A stretch of 64,000 nt of DNA from Ktedonospora formicarum (GTDB lineage Bacteria; Chloroflexota; Ktedonobacteria; Ktedonobacterales; Ktedonobacteraceae): contig NZ_BNJF01000007.1 of NCBI RefSeq assembly GCF_016587355.1, positions 186,001-250,000 of the forward strand, given 5' to 3'. Position 1 is the stretch's first letter. Each line of letters starts with the position of its first letter. Both the position numbers and the translations under genes were made by a program. Positions 1 to 8,137 of the stretch are shown here, in pieces. A model generated the notes under the pieces. That model made no database searches and was not told where the DNA came from. It was given only the letters and a program-made list of their open reading frames with translations.

Positions 1-90
1 GGCTGTTAGAGGATTAGTCACCACATTGGCAAACGACAACGCGCCACAAGGGCTCTGGCGATGAAGGCGTGAATACAAACCAGAACAAGA

Positions 91-122
91 GAGCGTGACT
101 CCTCTTCTCGATGAGTCACGCT
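91..122 (-). terminator. Probable intrinsic terminator of the small hypothetical gene
   Basis: Ten-base perfect inverted repeat (GAGCGTGACT at 91-100 and its complement at 113-122) with a 12-base loop, just after the minus-strand gene that ends at 145. Minus-strand sequence beyond the stem is T-rich (TCTTGTTCTGGTTTG). Position and tail fit a factor-independent terminator. Confidence 0.6.
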
Positions 123-144
123 CCACCATGTATGCCTATGTAGA

Positions 145-495
145 TCAACCCAGGTCATTGTCTTCAAATTCCGCTGAGTCGCTATTCTCTTCAGCAAAAT
201 ACTCATCGCTATAGAAGCCAACATCGCGTCCAACATAGACGCTTACCAGAAAGTCATCGCGTGGCATATCAGCGGAAAGCACGAGATCTTCGTCAATTTG
301 CTCTATAAGTTTGGTAAGCTCAGACTCCTCCAAATCTCTTTCAAGGATGAGAGTGCCATGGACGGCTGTCGTTGTAAAATGGATATCGACAGTGCCCAGG
401 CGATTATTATTTTGCAGATTGCTTCCCTGCATAATGTAATAGCCCTCAGAATAGGGCGTACGAAAATGTCTCTCAAAATGAATGTCTTCTAACAT
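145..495 (-). CDS. Hypothetical acidic protein
   Basis: No family recognised. An open frame of about 116 residues with balanced composition and a strongly acidic C-terminus rich in Asp and Glu (ending EFEDNDLG). Middle residues (VHGTLILERDLEESELTKLIEQIDEDLV) read like an alpha/beta domain with an amphipathic helix, so the frame looks genuinely coding. The frame stays open upstream to a TTG at 588, but that part has no ribosome binding site. The ATG at 495 follows GAGAGGA very closely, and an ATG at 432 has GAGGG nine bases upstream, so the start is uncertain. A terminator follows it. No signal peptide or membrane segment; probably cytoplasmic. Function unknown. Confidence 0.6.
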   Translation of the reverse strand: MLEDIHFERHFRTPYSEGYYIMQGSNLQNNNRLGTVDIHFTTTAVHGTLILERDLEESELTKLIEQIDEDLVLSADMPRDDFLVSVYVGRDVGFYSDEYFAEENSDSAEFEDNDLG

Positions 496-805
496 TCCTC
501 TCGTGCAGCCAGTTGCCTCGCTGCTCTCCTTTCGTCGTGCTTTCGGAGCTACGTTCCCACTTTGTGGCATGGGTGGTTTGATGGGCAAGAGGGAGAGGGA
601 AGGAGGGACAGGAAAGCCCCTGTAACTCCACCATACTGGTATTCGCTTGCAATTATACCATCAAATTTAAGAGAATGTGATGGGCGACTCAATCATGCTT
701 ATGGTGTCGCCCTCAATTGCCCATCTTGTTTAATGATTATATGCTGATGCACATCATCTTTGATGCAGAGCTGATGTACCAATACAGTTGCCCTCTACAA
801 AGCAA

Positions 806-842
806 GAGGAGTAGTTAAGATTGTTAATCTCAACCACTCCTC
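806..842 (-). terminator. Hairpin after the zinc-ribbon membrane protein gene
   Basis: Seventeen-base inverted repeat (806-822 against 826-842) with two mismatches and a 3-base loop, 22 bases past the stop codon at 864 on the minus strand. The minus-strand tail contains TTGCTTTG. Probable terminator. Confidence 0.6.
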
Positions 843-863
843 TCAAACAGTCGCAATAGAGCT

Positions 864-2573
864 CTACAGAAACTTAAAGGTTGTGCGTACGTGGGAAAAC
901 GTCGCTTTATCAAAATTAGTGTATGAATTCTGGGGCGCTTTGAAGCTTATCATATAGAGATGCCCGTTATGATTGGTAGCCAGCAAAACAGCGGTATAAC
1001 TCGCGCTTTGCACGTCTATCGAACCATGCAGTTGCGTCCACTGAGCGCCTCCAAATGCCACTGAGCCACTGGGTGTAATATTATCCATACTCAACTTTGT
1101 CGCCTGCTGGGTCAGGTACTTGGTCAAATCTGATGGGGCATCATTGGAGATAGCGATATCGATAAGTCCGGTTTTAGTACTATCACCCAGGGCAATGCTC
1201 TGGCTGGATGAGCCAGCTAGGGTTGTCCAGTCGGGGGGGAGCTCCATTGAGATTTTCGCGGTCCCATTACTATAGGTCTGCCAGGCCGGTTCCCCCTGAT
1301 TGAAAGGGTGACCAACAATAAGCCAGAAACCCAGGCCGCCCAACACAAGAATAGTTACCAGCACACCAGCAATCAGCTTGCCGCGACCTGCCGAAGACTT
1401 CTGATCTGCGCTTTTGGGTGGAGTAGGCTGAACGGGAGAAGGAGTCGCGGGTGCAACCTCATTCGAGGCGAACGCGTTATAACCTTGCCACTCTGCAGCA
1501 GGTTGGGGCGTCTCTGGAGCATTTTCCGTTGGGAAGCCATGCTGATCGAGCCCCAGAAACGGCGTCGCTGTTGGATCAAGTTGAGTGGGACGATCCTGAT
1601 TCTGGAATGGGTGTGGCGTTTCCAGTACCGTCTTGTCATCGAAGCCCGGCAAGGAAGGGCTCTCTGGGTGCTGGCGGGGGCTGTTGCCTCGCTCGACAAC
1701 AGGAAAGGCATCCTCCCCATTCCATGTTGGCTTTGCAAAATCATCAGCGAGTGGTAGAGGAGTCTTCGGGCCTTTATTCTGAGGAGCGGGCTGGGCAACG
1801 AGTGGGGTCGTCTCCTGCATCTCGAAACCTTCGCGACGCTGACGCTCCTGATCCTCATGCAGCTGACTCTCCTTGCGGATATCCTCAACTTGAAGTGACT
1901 GCGTGGGCAGGTGCTCAATATCTTCGGCGTCGTGGGTGTTTTTTTGCTTCTGCTCTTTCTCAGGCTCGGTCATTTGCAGGGGTCGGGTAGGCTGAAGTTC
2001 AACCTCATCATCAGCTAAGGGGTGCTGATCGTGAACATTCTCATCCTGATCCCAGACCTTGACTCGAAACTCACCAACCTTGGCAGGAATAGGCACAGCA
2101 GCAAAATCATCGAAGGAAATTTGAGTGGAAGCGGCCTGCTCTCCGTCTAGCGAGGGGGAAGCTTCCTTTGTCACCATGTGCGTGACGGGTTCCGGCCAGG
2201 AGATATCACCGCTCTGGCGGGTACGCGCATTGGAGACCTCGCCCTGCCGCGATTTGCTCTCTCCTGATGACGCCAGGCTCACGGAAGAAGCCTCTACACG
2301 TGGTGATTTCGCGCCGCTACCACCCTGGTCAAGCTTCCAATCGTCCTTACGCGCCGCTGAGGATGGCCTGGAACTTTTGGGATGGCTATCAATGGAGTGT
2401 TTCTTCTCATCCTCCGAGGTAGGAGACGACTTTTCCTCGTGAGAGGCAGCTTGCGCCTTGGCCCTGGCGTGAGGACTAAAGGGGTGTGATGGAGTGAGCG
2501 TACCACAATTATTACAGTATTTGGCATCCTCACTTGATAATGGGTGTCCGCAATTAGCACATTTCAATTCCAC
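864..2573 (-). CDS. Zinc-ribbon, single-pass membrane protein with extracytoplasmic domain
   Basis: Residues 4-26 form a double-CxxC zinc ribbon (CANCGHP ... CNNCG). Then come about 370 residues of low-complexity, Pro/Ser/Gln/Glu-rich linker with repeated TPLP/ETPHP-like segments, one strong membrane helix at about 400-421, and a C-terminal domain of about 148 residues containing LPPDWTTL. That domain resembles the PsbP/DUF1795-like folds often found outside the membrane in Gram-positive-type bacteria. Expected topology is cytoplasmic zinc ribbon and exported C-terminal domain. The GTG start at 2573 has AGGAG about nine bases upstream. The family is common in Ktedonobacteria, but no biochemical function is known to me; a sensory or envelope role is inference. 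Confidence 0.75.
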   Translation of the reverse strand: MELKCANCGHPLSSEDAKYCNNCGTLTPSHPFSPHARAKAQAASHEEKSSPTSEDEKKHSIDSHPKSSRPSSAARKDDWKLDQGGSGAKSPRVEASSVSLASSGESKSRQGEVSNARTRQSGDISWPEPVTHMVTKEASPSLDGEQAASTQISFDDFAAVPIPAKVGEFRVKVWDQDENVHDQHPLADDEVELQPTRPLQMTEPEKEQKQKNTHDAEDIEHLPTQSLQVEDIRKESQLHEDQERQRREGFEMQETTPLVAQPAPQNKGPKTPLPLADDFAKPTWNGEDAFPVVERGNSPRQHPESPSLPGFDDKTVLETPHPFQNQDRPTQLDPTATPFLGLDQHGFPTENAPETPQPAAEWQGYNAFASNEVAPATPSPVQPTPPKSADQKSSAGRGKLIAGVLVTILVLGGLGFWLIVGHPFNQGEPAWQTYSNGTAKISMELPPDWTTLAGSSSQSIALGDSTKTGLIDIAISNDAPSDLTKYLTQQATKLSMDNITPSGSVAFGGAQWTQLHGSIDVQSASYTAVLLATNHNGHLYMISFKAPQNSYTNFDKATFSHVRTTFKFL

Positions 2574-2745
2574 AGAAATGTCTCCTACATCTAGCTTAGG
2601 GTGACACGTTTGCTGCTGTTTACGATAGCGTATTATTTCTTACACAGTCAAGCATTTAGGCATAAATTAGGACATAAGATATACATTTAGTAATTTATAA
2701 TTATTTTCCCAAACAAGCACCTGCTAGACTCTTCAAAAGGGACTT

Positions 2746-2771
2746 GGTGGGTCGTGACTCTCCGACCCACC
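2746..2771 (-). terminator. Probable terminator of the FAD/NAD oxidoreductase gene
   Basis: Nine-base perfect stem (GGTGGGTCG at 2746-2754, complement at 2763-2771) with an 8-base loop, 13 bases after the stop of the minus-strand gene. The minus-strand tail reads AAGTCCCTTTTG. Confidence 0.6.
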
Positions 2772-2783
2772 GGACAAGGCACT

Positions 2784-4019
2784 CTATTTCAATGTCAGGA
2801 CAGCTTCGCGCTCCTCTGGCGTTGCAAGTACCTGCTGATTCTTGACAAGTTCTACGAGTTTTTTACGCCCCTTGGGACTACCAATCATCAGCACGCCAAC
2901 CAGGCGATTATCGCGCAGGAAGAGTTTGCGATAGTTATCATTCCCCTTTTCACCGGGTTCGCGACGTGCCACCGCTTCCAGCTCAGGATTGTTGGATTCG
3001 GCGGTACCAACGACGGCGATATTCACATCGAAGAGAGGGCTGGTATAGGTTGGAACATCGAGATAGGCCTGATGCCCACCCACCATGTTCGTGCCCACGA
3101 TACGACCATGAGCCATAGCGTTATCCCAGGTTCCCATCGTATGATGATAACCAATGGTAGGATCATAGAACTCGGCCACATCACCCGCCGCATAGACGCC
3201 GTCAATATTTGTTTCAAGAAACTCGTTGACAACGATACCACCACGAATCTCAATAGGCGTATTCGCAAGGAACTGGGTATTCAATGTGATACCCAGGCCA
3301 ACCCCAATCATATCAGCCGGGATTTCACGACCCCTCTTGGTCTTCGCGTACGCAGGAACACCATTCTTAGAAATGATGCTCTCGATTTCGTCACCATGAA
3401 TGACCTCGACACCAAACTTGCGCGCGATATTATCTACCACCTCGCCACCCTCGGGATCGAGCGCGCTACGCAACCAGTATGGACCACGCATCAGCCAGGT
3501 TGTGTCTAGCTTGCGTATCGCGAACCCATCACACAGCTCATAGGAAATAAAGCTACCGCCATATGCGAGGGCCGTCTTCGATTCCTGCATTCGCTCAATG
3601 ATCGTCTTGGTATCATCAAGCGTCACGAAATTATAGATATGCTTTGTGCCAGCAGCACCGTCAACATTTAGCGTGTTGGCCCAGCCGCCAGTAGCAATCA
3701 ACAAAGCATCATAAGGATAAATCTGACCGGTGTTGGTCACCACAACACGCTCTTCGGTGTTGACACTAATAGCCAGCGTTTCCGTAACCAGATTGATATT
3801 GCGTTGCTCATGCCAGGCAAAATCGCGGATCATGACCTTCTGTTCGACAATAACACCCTGCAGAAAGCGCGGAAGCGAGACGCGATTGTAGAGGGGGTAA
3901 GGCTCATTGGTCAGCAAATGAATACTTCCATTGGGATCATTCTTGCGTATGGTTTCAGCTGCCGTGGTACCTGCAACCCCATTTCCAATGATGACATATC
4001 GTTTATCGTGCGTTGCCAA
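2784..4019 (-). CDS. FAD/NAD(P)-dependent pyridine nucleotide oxidoreductase
   Basis: Two-dinucleotide-binding-fold flavoprotein of 411 residues. The N-terminal FAD Rossmann motif is YVIIGNGVAGTTAA. YDALLIATGG sits at the end of the first FAD segment, a second nucleotide-binding region follows at about 140-260, and IDGVYAAGDVAEF is the typical FAD-binding ATG/GD motif near 280. No redox-active CxxxxC pair is visible, which places it with rubredoxin/ferredoxin reductase or nitrite-reductase-large-subunit (NirB N-terminal) relatives, not with dihydrolipoamide dehydrogenases. The electron partner is not encoded nearby. The TTG start has AGGAG about 11 bases upstream; no early ATG is available. 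It lies just downstream of the DtxR-like gene but about 270 bases apart. Confidence 0.85.
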   Translation of the reverse strand: MATHDKRYVIIGNGVAGTTAAETIRKNDPNGSIHLLTNEPYPLYNRVSLPRFLQGVIVEQKVMIRDFAWHEQRNINLVTETLAISVNTEERVVVTNTGQIYPYDALLIATGGWANTLNVDGAAGTKHIYNFVTLDDTKTIIERMQESKTALAYGGSFISYELCDGFAIRKLDTTWLMRGPYWLRSALDPEGGEVVDNIARKFGVEVIHGDEIESIISKNGVPAYAKTKRGREIPADMIGVGLGITLNTQFLANTPIEIRGGIVVNEFLETNIDGVYAAGDVAEFYDPTIGYHHTMGTWDNAMAHGRIVGTNMVGGHQAYLDVPTYTSPLFDVNIAVVGTAESNNPELEAVARREPGEKGNDNYRKLFLRDNRLVGVLMIGSPKGRKKLVELVKNQQVLATPEEREAVLTLK

Positions 4020-4290
4020 ATCAGTGTCTCTCCTTTTTGCGTTTTTGTCGTTCCTGAAGCATGGAGCTTCCCTTTGGAGTGCATCTTAACATAGTTTCTA
4101 AGTGGTTGGTAGTAGCAGAGTTCTGCGACAAAATACCTTCCCCAAAGAGCCTAGCACCTGGTAGGAACGGCAGTGTTCGTGGTTGAGCGACAATGACTCG
4201 CACAATGCACGCCTCTCCTGTCCTTCATTGATAGTATCGAGTAAGGATTGAGAAACGCAACAATTCACGTCAAAATCTATGACATTCTAC

Positions 4291-4998
4291 CTACGAGGGG
4301 GTAATATCTTGTGGGAAGGGGGCAACAATAATATGCTCAGCCAGTTCGAGGCTCAGCATATGCTCAACCTGGGAATCAGGAGCGCCAACCAGAACACGGA
4401 GAGGGCCACCAAAAGGCGTACGCTCAATGACCTCTATCCGGGCCTCCGGGTAGAGTCCCAACTTACCGAGGTAACAGAGTTTCTCGGAATCCTGGTCGCT
4501 GACGCGCACAATAGAAGCCGAGACACCATCGGGAAACTGTGACAACGGTACGCCCTGGCGTAGAGCAATAACACCATCTTTACTGGGAATAGGATCACCA
4601 TGGGGATCGACGGTGGGATAGCCCAACAATTCATCGAGCTTCGCCTCAAACTCCTCGGAAATGACATGTTCCAGACGATCCGCCTCCTCATGGACCTTAT
4701 CCCAGGTATAACCAAGCTGGCGCTCAAGGTAGAGTTCGAGTAGACGATGATGGCGAATCACCTCAATCGCTTTACGCTCACCTAGCTCGGTCAGGCGTAC
4801 ACCGTGATAGGGAACATGCTCAACCCAACCAGCTGTAGCGAAATCTTTGAACATCATTGTGACCGTAGCATCACTGACACCCAGGCGCTCGCTGATAGCT
4901 GAGGTGGAAACCTTCTGCCCTCGCTCTTGCAGGGTGTAGATCAACTTTAGGCAATCACTGATACGCGGTGCAAGTTCCTGGATAGGTTTGGACACCAT
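4291..4998 (-). CDS. DtxR/MntR-family metal-dependent transcriptional regulator
   Basis: Winged-helix DNA-binding domain at about 10-70 (SAISERLGVSDATVTMMFKDF as recognition region), then the metal-binding and dimerisation domain with the family's HHRLLELYL and HEEADRLEHVISEEFE helices at about 80-125 (His/Glu ligands), and a C-terminal FeoA/SH3-like domain from about 150. Such proteins repress or activate iron or manganese uptake genes when metal-bound. No uptake operon adjoins it here. The ATG start is preceded by GCGGAGG. It is divergent from the Nudix gene, so the 150-base gap could hold its own operator. Whether it senses Fe or Mn cannot be told by eye. Confidence 0.9.
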   Translation of the reverse strand: MVSKPIQELAPRISDCLKLIYTLQERGQKVSTSAISERLGVSDATVTMMFKDFATAGWVEHVPYHGVRLTELGERKAIEVIRHHRLLELYLERQLGYTWDKVHEEADRLEHVISEEFEAKLDELLGYPTVDPHGDPIPSKDGVIALRQGVPLSQFPDGVSASIVRVSDQDSEKLCYLGKLGLYPEARIEVIERTPFGGPLRVLVGAPDSQVEHMLSLELAEHIIVAPFPQDITPS

Positions 4999-5132
4999 AT
5001 TCCTCCGCTTTGTTGAACATATTCATCGCTTCCGCCGTTTCATCATATCAAAAAGAGGGAATGAATGCAAGGACAGAATAAGGTCTTTTTATCTCAAAAG
5101 CTGCACTTTTCCCTTTACACGCAAAGCTGGTA

Positions 5133-5138
5133 TATGAT
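5133..5138 (+). promoter_or_regulatory. Candidate -10 of the Nudix gene
   Basis: TATGAT lies 12 bases before the ATG at 5151, with TTTACA further upstream at suboptimal spacing. No Shine-Dalgarno sequence precedes the ATG. If this -10 is real, the message would have a leader of only about five bases and be translated as a near-leaderless mRNA. Confidence 0.35.
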
Positions 5139-5150
5139 ACGCTTGAGCAC

Positions 5151-5624
5151 ATGGACAATGAAACTTTCTATGCCACGCTGCCACGCAAACGCATGGGAGC
5201 ATCAGCCCTCTTCTTCAACGAAGCCGGGAATATATTGATTGTCAAACCGAGCTACCGGCCAGACTGGCTCTTTCCTGGCGGCGTAGTGGACGCCGACGAG
5301 TCACCATTGATGGCATGCAGACGCGAGATATTGGAAGAATTAGGGCTACAAATCCCCATAGACCGCTTACTCTATGTAGATTACAAAGGGCGAGATGGAT
5401 ATAAGACGGAGAGCTTACAGTTCATTTTCTACGGTGGAGTACTGAGCGAACGCGAGATCGCGGCTATACGCTTGCAAGAGGCTGAATTGCTGGCATACCG
5501 CTTCGTCAACTATGAGGAGGCGCGACAATTACTCAGCACACGGCTGGGAGCCGCCCTACCAATGGCGTTAGATGCCATTCAACAGCATGGCGCGACCTAC
5601 TTTGAATACGATACCGAGATATAG
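5151..5624 (+). CDS. Nudix hydrolase
   Basis: The full Nudix box is present at about residues 43-65: GGVVDADE, then CRREILEELGL, matching Gx5Ex7REUxEExGU with the metal-binding glutamates in place. At 157 residues it has the usual single-domain length. The substrate cannot be assigned; Nudix enzymes split nucleoside diphosphates linked to another group, and many act as house-cleaning enzymes. It is monocistronic, divergent from the DtxR-like gene and convergent with the MFS gene, from which a long bidirectional terminator separates it. Confidence 0.9.
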   Translation: MDNETFYATLPRKRMGASALFFNEAGNILIVKPSYRPDWLFPGGVVDADESPLMACRREILEELGLQIPIDRLLYVDYKGRDGYKTESLQFIFYGGVLSEREIAAIRLQEAELLAYRFVNYEEARQLLSTRLGAALPMALDAIQQHGATYFEYDTEI

Positions 5625-5642
5625 CATCGTACTATTTGGCAA

Positions 5643-5693
5643 AGAGAAGCACTGCCCGCTTGTAGATGACTAACAAGCGGGCAGTGCTTCTCT
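5643..5693. terminator. Bidirectional terminator between Nudix and MFS genes
   Basis: Perfect 21-base inverted repeat (5643-5663 and 5673-5693) with a 9-base loop, placed between two converging stop codons 85 bases apart. Confidence 0.85.
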
Positions 5694-5709
5694 CCGTTGG
5701 CGGAAGCCC

Positions 5710-7221
5710 CTATCGGTGCGCAGGACGCAGAGCCGCGACCACCATCGCGACAACGCTAATGAGACAGGAGACAAGGAAGGCCGTGTGTAGACCGCTCATC
5801 AAGGCATCCTGGGCAGAGGTGAAGTTTCCCATGCCTTTCCCGTAGATGAAGATCTGCATCACTGCCTCCTGCGGCACATTGCTTAGCGCTAGCGGGAAGA
5901 CAATCACGATACTGAGCATCTGACCCACATTATTAAGCATGTTGAGAATGCCAGCGGCAGCACCGCGCATCTGAGGCGTAACCGCGCTCATAATCGCGTT
6001 GGTATTAGGCGACGAGAAGAAGCCAGAACCACCACCCATCAGGGCCATAAAGACAGAGAGCAGCCAGTATGGCGTATACGGCTCAATAAAGACCAGCCCC
6101 AGCAGGCCGAGAGCCGAAACGAAGAGCCCAATGGGAGCCAGTATCTTCGAACCAACCCGGTCAGAAAGACGACCACTCAAGGGGCCAATGATTAAGAAGA
6201 GCAGGCCAAAGGGAGTAAGCATCAGGCCCGCAATCAGGGGGTCCTGAGCATACGGCCCTTGCAGATAGAAGATCAGCAAGAAGAGCACAGCACCACGCGC
6301 GATACCATTGAGCAGGCCACTCAGGCTCGCCAGCGCGAAGAGGCGATCCTTGAAGAGGCGCAACTGAATCACAGGCTCTTTCACACGCGGCTCTACAATT
6401 CCAAAGATAATCAGGCTAATCACGCCTATCACAAACAGAGCAATGGTGACAGACTGGGGCAGCATTGGGAAAGCGATCATGGATAGTGAAAGCAGGACGC
6501 CAATGAAGCCAACCGTTAGGGTAATAACACCAACCCAGTCAATATGCTGGCGAACGGTATTCTTGAGCGGCTCACGCAGACGCCAGATACCCCAAATCAG
6601 GCCAAAGATGCCCAGTGGCACATTGAAGAGGAAGACCCAACGCCAGGAAATCTCGGTGAGCAGGCCGCCCACAATGGGACCAAGCAAGAAGCCCGCCGCG
6701 CCCGCAATCTGATTAATGCCCAGACCCAGGCCAACCTGACCTTTCTTAAAGGCGTCCGTCACAATAGCGGTTGAATTGGTGACCATCAATGCGCCACCAA
6801 TACCCTGAATGACGCGTCCCACGATGAGATCAGCCCCCCTGAACTGGGGCTGAGCCAGGCCCGCGACGAGTGAACCAAGCGTGAACATTAAGAAGCCACT
6901 ATTATAAAGAAGCTTACGTCCAAAGATATCCGCTAGGCGACCCACAATCGGTGTAAGCACCGTCATAATAAGCAGGTAACCCATAAGAATCCACATGATT
7001 ACAAAGAAAGAAGCATGCAACTCTCCCATGATATTTGGAAGAGCAATCAGGAGAGCAGAACCCTGGATAGACGCGAGAAGAGCACCAACAGTCGTCACAG
7101 AGAGGGCGGTCCACTGATAGCCATGCGGCTGTTCAGGTTCGTTACCAGATGAAACAGCCATTTGAGGTAACGCTTCCGCCATGGCACCAGAGGATTCTGA
7201 AGACAGATGAGAAGATTGCAT
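5710..7221 (-). CDS. MFS multidrug exporter, DHA2 (EmrB/QacA, 14-TM) type
   Basis: Proton-driven drug/solute exporter of 503 residues with about 14 hydrophobic segments. MFS motif A appears as GRLADIFGRK after the second membrane segment; the motif C-like glycine-rich helix reads GAAGFLLGPIVGG. The frame opens upstream to 7305, but the ATG at 7221 has GGAAGGA at ideal spacing, so the shorter form is chosen. It sits directly downstream of a MarR gene on the same strand, a common arrangement in which the regulator controls the exporter and is relieved by the exported compound. The substrate is unknown. Confidence 0.9.
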   Translation of the reverse strand: MQSSHLSSESSGAMAEALPQMAVSSGNEPEQPHGYQWTALSVTTVGALLASIQGSALLIALPNIMGELHASFFVIMWILMGYLLIMTVLTPIVGRLADIFGRKLLYNSGFLMFTLGSLVAGLAQPQFRGADLIVGRVIQGIGGALMVTNSTAIVTDAFKKGQVGLGLGINQIAGAAGFLLGPIVGGLLTEISWRWVFLFNVPLGIFGLIWGIWRLREPLKNTVRQHIDWVGVITLTVGFIGVLLSLSMIAFPMLPQSVTIALFVIGVISLIIFGIVEPRVKEPVIQLRLFKDRLFALASLSGLLNGIARGAVLFLLIFYLQGPYAQDPLIAGLMLTPFGLLFLIIGPLSGRLSDRVGSKILAPIGLFVSALGLLGLVFIEPYTPYWLLSVFMALMGGGSGFFSSPNTNAIMSAVTPQMRGAAAGILNMLNNVGQMLSIVIVFPLALSNVPQEAVMQIFIYGKGMGNFTSAQDALMSGLHTAFLVSCLISVVAMVVAALRPAHR

Positions 7222-7448
7222 TTTGTTCCTTCCATAAATTATAGATAGTGCACCAGAAGAATATCTATCCCCCCTACCAACCAGGAGATGTAAAACCTTT
7301 AACACCTCTTACTGTCCAAAACAGGTACCGAACGCAGCCCAACACATACTCACATAGCAAACGAACACAATGACATAACCCTCTCTACATGAGGGACTAG
7401 CTGATCCAATAGATTCTGAGTTTGACACCGATATGCTACGAAATAGCG

Positions 7449-7937
7449 CTACATTTCCACTTCGGTCAAATGCTGGAGGGCGGGGAGAGCTGCCACAATG
7501 CGCTCACGCTCATCATCACTGAGTTGTTGCAGACGACGTTGTAAGGTTGCCAATCGCACATGGTCAAACATGGCTATCACCTGTTCGCCACGCGCAGTAG
7601 GTTGGACCCAGACGGTACGCCAGTCTTCCACGCCGCGAGAGCGCTCTACATAGCCCTGCGCGAGAAGGCGCTTGACCATCGCGGTCGCAGTCGAGGGAGC
7701 AACTACCGCATATTCAGCGAGTTCCTGCATACTGCAACGCTTGCACTTCACAAGGATGCGTAGGAGTGATAACTGGCCCGGCGTGGCCTGGATTTCGGAG
7801 AAATCTTGCCAGATTTCATCCTGTTGATTTTCATGCGTAGCCAGGACATCAGCGTGCACCCGTCGCTGCAAGCGCGGGATAAAATCAAGAAGTCCTAGCG
7901 CAAGCGCCGCAAGGTCCTGCATTGAATCGTTTGCCAT
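7449..7937 (-). CDS. MarR-family transcriptional regulator
   Basis: At 162 residues, it is of typical MarR length. The winged helix is at about 55-115: CSMQELAEYAVVAPSTATAMVKRLLAQGYVERSRG gives the HTH and start of the wing, followed by the Arg-rich wing strand WRTVWVQPTARG. The N- and C-terminal helices would form the dimer interface. It most likely represses the MFS exporter located 228 bases downstream on the same strand, and probably itself, through an operator near its promoter. The ATG has an AGG element eight bases upstream. The effector is unknown. Confidence 0.9.
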   Translation of the reverse strand: MANDSMQDLAALALGLLDFIPRLQRRVHADVLATHENQQDEIWQDFSEIQATPGQLSLLRILVKCKRCSMQELAEYAVVAPSTATAMVKRLLAQGYVERSRGVEDWRTVWVQPTARGEQVIAMFDHVRLATLQRRLQQLSDDERERIVAALPALQHLTEVEM

Positions 7938-7965
7938 AAACCATACCTGTCATTTCGACAATCTA

Positions 7966-7995
7966 AATATACTACATACAAAGTAATGGCTGCAA
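7966..7995 (-). promoter_or_regulatory. Candidate promoter of the MarR gene
   Basis: Minus-strand TTGCAG (7990-7995), 18-base spacer, TATATT (7966-7971), about 30 bases before the start codon. The spacer holds TACT...AGTA inverted halves that could serve a MarR dimer; this last point is weak. Confidence 0.5.
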
Positions 7996-8137
7996 GCCAC
8001 CCTCGCCACTACAGGTAGCGAGGGAACTCAGAGATGGTTGCACGGGCGCATTACATGACCATTCCTGAGCGAACACAAAGAAAGAGCACGCACCAAACCT
8101 CTAATCCGGCCCAACATCAGGGCAGAATAACACCTGC

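Noticed and set aside
18..236. 72-codon minus-strand frame at the window start
   Set aside because: It overlaps the terminator at 91-122 and the end of the 145-495 gene, and has no ribosome site or protein-like pattern.
2754..3509. 251-codon plus-strand frame opposite the FAD/NAD oxidoreductase
   Set aside because: Exact antisense shadow of a conserved enzyme gene.
4021..4203. 60-codon minus-strand frame just upstream of the FAD/NAD oxidoreductase
   Set aside because: Ends in a Lys/Arg-rich stretch that is the translated purine-rich ribosome site of the next gene; no start signal.
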